Below, piece by piece: positions 36,803-38,576 of a stretch of 38,576 bases of DNA. Numbering within the stretch: position 1 is the stretch's first letter; each line of letters begins with the position of its first letter. The stretch comes from Candidatus Coprenecus stercoripullorum (lineage in GTDB: Bacteria; Bacteroidota; Bacteroidia; Bacteroidales; UBA932). The stretch lies in NCBI GenBank assembly GCA_018715745.1, contig DVLA01000045.1:1-38576 (forward strand), written 5' to 3'. Under the pieces are notes generated by a model that had not been told where the DNA came from, made no database searches, and worked only from the letters and a program-made list of their open reading frames with translations. The position numbers and the translations under genes are program-made.

Positions 36803-37540
36803 ATGGACAACAGCAACAACACTCAGAACCAGGCACAGCAACAGTTTTATCCAATGCCCCGCATAGGCGACAAGGCTCCAGCCTTCGAAGCAATGACTAC
36901 CCAGGGCAGAATACGTTTCCCCGAGGATTTCAAGGGCAAGTGGAAGATTCTTTTCAGCCATCCGGCCGACTTCACCCCGGTCTGCACCTCCGAGTTCATG
37001 ACTTTCGCCTCCCGCTCCGGGGAATTCGAGGCTCTGAACACCCAGCTCATCGGACTCTCCGTGGACGGGCTCTACAGCCATATCGCATGGCTGCGCACGA
37101 TCCAGGAGAAAATCCAGTACAACGGTATGAAGAACGTCGAAGTCAAGTTCCCTCTGATAGAGGACATCACCATGGAAATAGCCCGCAGGTACGGCATGAT
37201 CCAGCCGGGCGAGAGCGCAACCCAGGCAGTACGGGCCGTTTTCTTCATAGATCCGGAAAACATTATAAGGACCATCATCTATTACCCGCTCGCACTTGGC
37301 AGGAATTTTGATGAGATTAAACGGATTCTCGTCGGCTTGCAGACTGCAGACGACTTTTCAGTAGCCCTGCCTGCCGACTGGCAGCCCGGGAACGATGTAA
37401 TAGTGCCTACAGCCGGTTCGTGCGGAGTAGCCAAGAGCCGTATGGACGGGGAAGACAAGAGCCTTAAATGCTATGACTGGTTCTTCTGCACAAAAGAGCT
37501 TCCGAAAGAGAAGATAGAGGACAAACTTTATAAAAAATGA
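36803..37540 (+). CDS. Peroxiredoxin, Prx6/archaeal-type, cytoplasmic
   Basis: The 245-residue peroxidase reduces H2O2 and organic peroxides. The peroxidatic site is Cys61 in HPADFTPVCTSEF. The long C-terminal arm and PTAGSCG segment place it in the Prx6-like group rather than AhpC. Further cysteines are Cys207, Cys223 and Cys229. The six-residue spacing of the last two recalls the C-terminal pair of Aeropyrum Prx, so a two-Cys mechanism is likely. There is no signal peptide. It has a strong promoter, is divergent from oxyR, and overlaps the thioredoxin gene by ATGA. Confidence 0.94.
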   Translation: MDNSNNTQNQAQQQFYPMPRIGDKAPAFEAMTTQGRIRFPEDFKGKWKILFSHPADFTPVCTSEFMTFASRSGEFEALNTQLIGLSVDGLYSHIAWLRTIQEKIQYNGMKNVEVKFPLIEDITMEIARRYGMIQPGESATQAVRAVFFIDPENIIRTIIYYPLALGRNFDEIKRILVGLQTADDFSVALPADWQPGNDVIVPTAGSCGVAKSRMDGEDKSLKCYDWFFCTKELPKEKIEDKLYKK

Positions 37541-37986
37541 AAATAAAATTATTGACTGTCGGCCTGCTCGCCCTTTCCTTTGCCGCTACGGCATGCGCCC
37601 AGAACGGACAGGCCTCAAAAAATGAAGGACAAATGAAAGTAATACATCTCAATAAGGACAGCTTCCTGGAAAAGGTCTACAATTACGAGAAAAATCCGGA
37701 TACCTGGAAATTCGAAGGATCAAGACCTGCCATAGTGGATTTCTTCGCGACATGGTGCGGACCGTGCAAAGCACTTGGCCCCGTACTTGAAGAGCTTGCA
37801 GAAGAATATGCCGGCAAGGTCGACATCTACAAGATAGACGTGGATCAGGAGCAGGAACTGGCAGGAGCATTCGGAATACGCTCGGTACCGACTCTGCTAA
37901 TTATCCCGACGGAAGGGCAGCCCGCAATGTCTGCCGGAGCCCCTACGAAGGCACAGTTGAAGGAAGTCATAGAGAAAATGCTATAG
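37537..37986 (+). CDS. Exported thioredoxin
   Basis: The 149-residue protein has a signal peptide with Cys20 in ATACAQ, which could be a lipobox or an AxA type I site. The thioredoxin fold has the active site WCGPC (Cys74 and Cys77) and the cis-proline loop SVPTLLI. This fits the extracytoplasmic thioredoxins of Bacteroidales. It is translationally coupled to a cytoplasmic peroxiredoxin, an odd match of compartments. An in-frame ATG at 37633 (Met33), just after AAGGA, would give a cytoplasmic form of 117 residues. It overlaps convergent miaA by 6 bases. Confidence 0.92.
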   Translation: MKIKLLTVGLLALSFAATACAQNGQASKNEGQMKVIHLNKDSFLEKVYNYEKNPDTWKFEGSRPAIVDFFATWCGPCKALGPVLEELAEEYAGKVDIYKIDVDQEQELAGAFGIRSVPTLLIIPTEGQPAMSAGAPTKAQLKEVIEKML

Positions 37987-38576
37987 GACTGACTCGGGCG
38001 AACTTTCAGGTTCTACCCATACGATATTGATGCCCCGCCTTTCCATGCCGCGAAACCAGGTCATCTGCCTCTTGGCGAACTGGTGTATGGCAATGGCAAG
38101 GCGGGAGCGCATTTCGTCATACGTAAGGCTTCCGGTCAGGTACAGGGTAACGAATTTATACTCCAGACCGTAATAAATAAGGTCCTCTGCAGAAAGACCT
38201 CTGTCCAGAAGGGCGCGCACCTCGTCTACCAGCCCTGCCTCGAGACGCGCATCAAGACGTCTGTCAATACGGGCATTACGTTCTTCCCTCGATACTTTCA
38301 GCCCTATATATCTAACATCACCGGGCATAAAGTACGGAAGCCGCGGCCCCTGCCCGGCCAAAGACAGGGAAGGGTTGCGCTGCTTGTATATAGCTATCTC
38401 CAATGCACGTATCAACCTTTTACGGGTATCGAAGTCCGTCGTATTATGCGGGGTGGCAATAGCCTTGAGCTTCCGTATAAGCACATCGTCGCTTTCTTTC
38501 TCCAGCTCCGCCCGCAGGGCATAGTCCGGCGGGACTTCCGGGATATCGTAATTACATGTAGCAGCCTCTATATAGA
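37981..38576 (-). CDS. miaA: tRNA dimethylallyltransferase MiaA, 5' partial
   Basis: The enzyme prenylates A37 of tRNAs that read codons starting with U. The frame runs off the window end: beyond the GTG at 38484 it continues in frame through codons for YIEAATCNYDIPEVPPDYAL, which is the family's normal YIEA... segment. The GTG is therefore internal, and the P-loop half of the protein lies outside. About 198 residues are visible, including DTRKRLIRALEI and the late FAKRQMTWFRG motif typical of MiaA. The stop overlaps the thioredoxin gene by 6 bases. Confidence 0.93.
   Translation of the reverse strand, partial: YIEAATCNYDIPEVPPDYALRAELEKESDDVLIRKLKAIATPHNTTDFDTRKRLIRALEIAIYKQRNPSLSLAGQGPRLPYFMPGDVRYIGLKVSREERNARIDRRLDARLEAGLVDEVRALLDRGLSAEDLIYYGLEYKFVTLYLTGSLTYDEMRSRLAIAIHQFAKRQMTWFRGMERRGINIVWVEPESSPESVL

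Overview
The window looks like a piece of a Bacteroidales chromosome (phylum Bacteroidota). The gene families support this: a GH77 enzyme with tandem CBM20 modules, a BACON-domain lipoprotein, an M6 protease next to an ABCG-like transporter, a zinc-ribbon-free TopA, and the purH-mreBCD-mrdA-rodA order. Most starts lack a Shine-Dalgarno sequence, and several promoters fit the Bacteroidota -33/-7 pattern (TTTG, then TAnnTTTG). The genus cannot be fixed; an Alistipes-like or Cryptobacteroides-like gut organism is a guess. Base composition looks uniform, and I see no IS element, phage gene, CRISPR array, rRNA or tRNA. I call 29 genes; the first and last are cut by the window edges. No gap between genes exceeds about 105 bases.

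Layout. (1) 1-9685, plus: a tightly packed series of cation/proton antiporter (partial), NamZ-type exo-muramidase, 4-alpha-glucanotransferase, unknown lipoprotein, radA and a beta-lactamase-fold serine hydrolase. It runs into convergent topA. (2) 12059-17057, plus: PBP1A, ddl, prmC and an RsbW/RsbV-like partner-switch pair, meeting convergent ispD. (3) 17814-25095, plus: purH and the elongasome genes mreB, mreC, mreD, mrdA (PBP2) and rodA. (4) 25152-35141, plus: gcvP, then a BACON lipoprotein, a secreted M6 metalloprotease, a large fused ABC transporter and a second lipoprotein. (5) 35198-37986: oxyR and a ProX-like tRNA-editing gene on minus, divergent from a peroxiredoxin and an exported thioredoxin. 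(6) miaA, partial, minus.

How the genes fit together. Much of the window concerns the cell wall: ddl supplies D-Ala-D-Ala, PBP1A, PBP2 and RodA polymerise and crosslink, MreBCD place the machinery, and NamZ may trim or salvage old wall. The oxyR region is a compact peroxide-response unit with a strong promoter for the peroxiredoxin and a possible OxyR operator over oxyR's own promoter. The least explained part is 27992-35141, where a protease, a fused transporter and two lipoproteins lie in series. Seven gene pairs share ATGA stop/start overlaps, so translational coupling is widespread.
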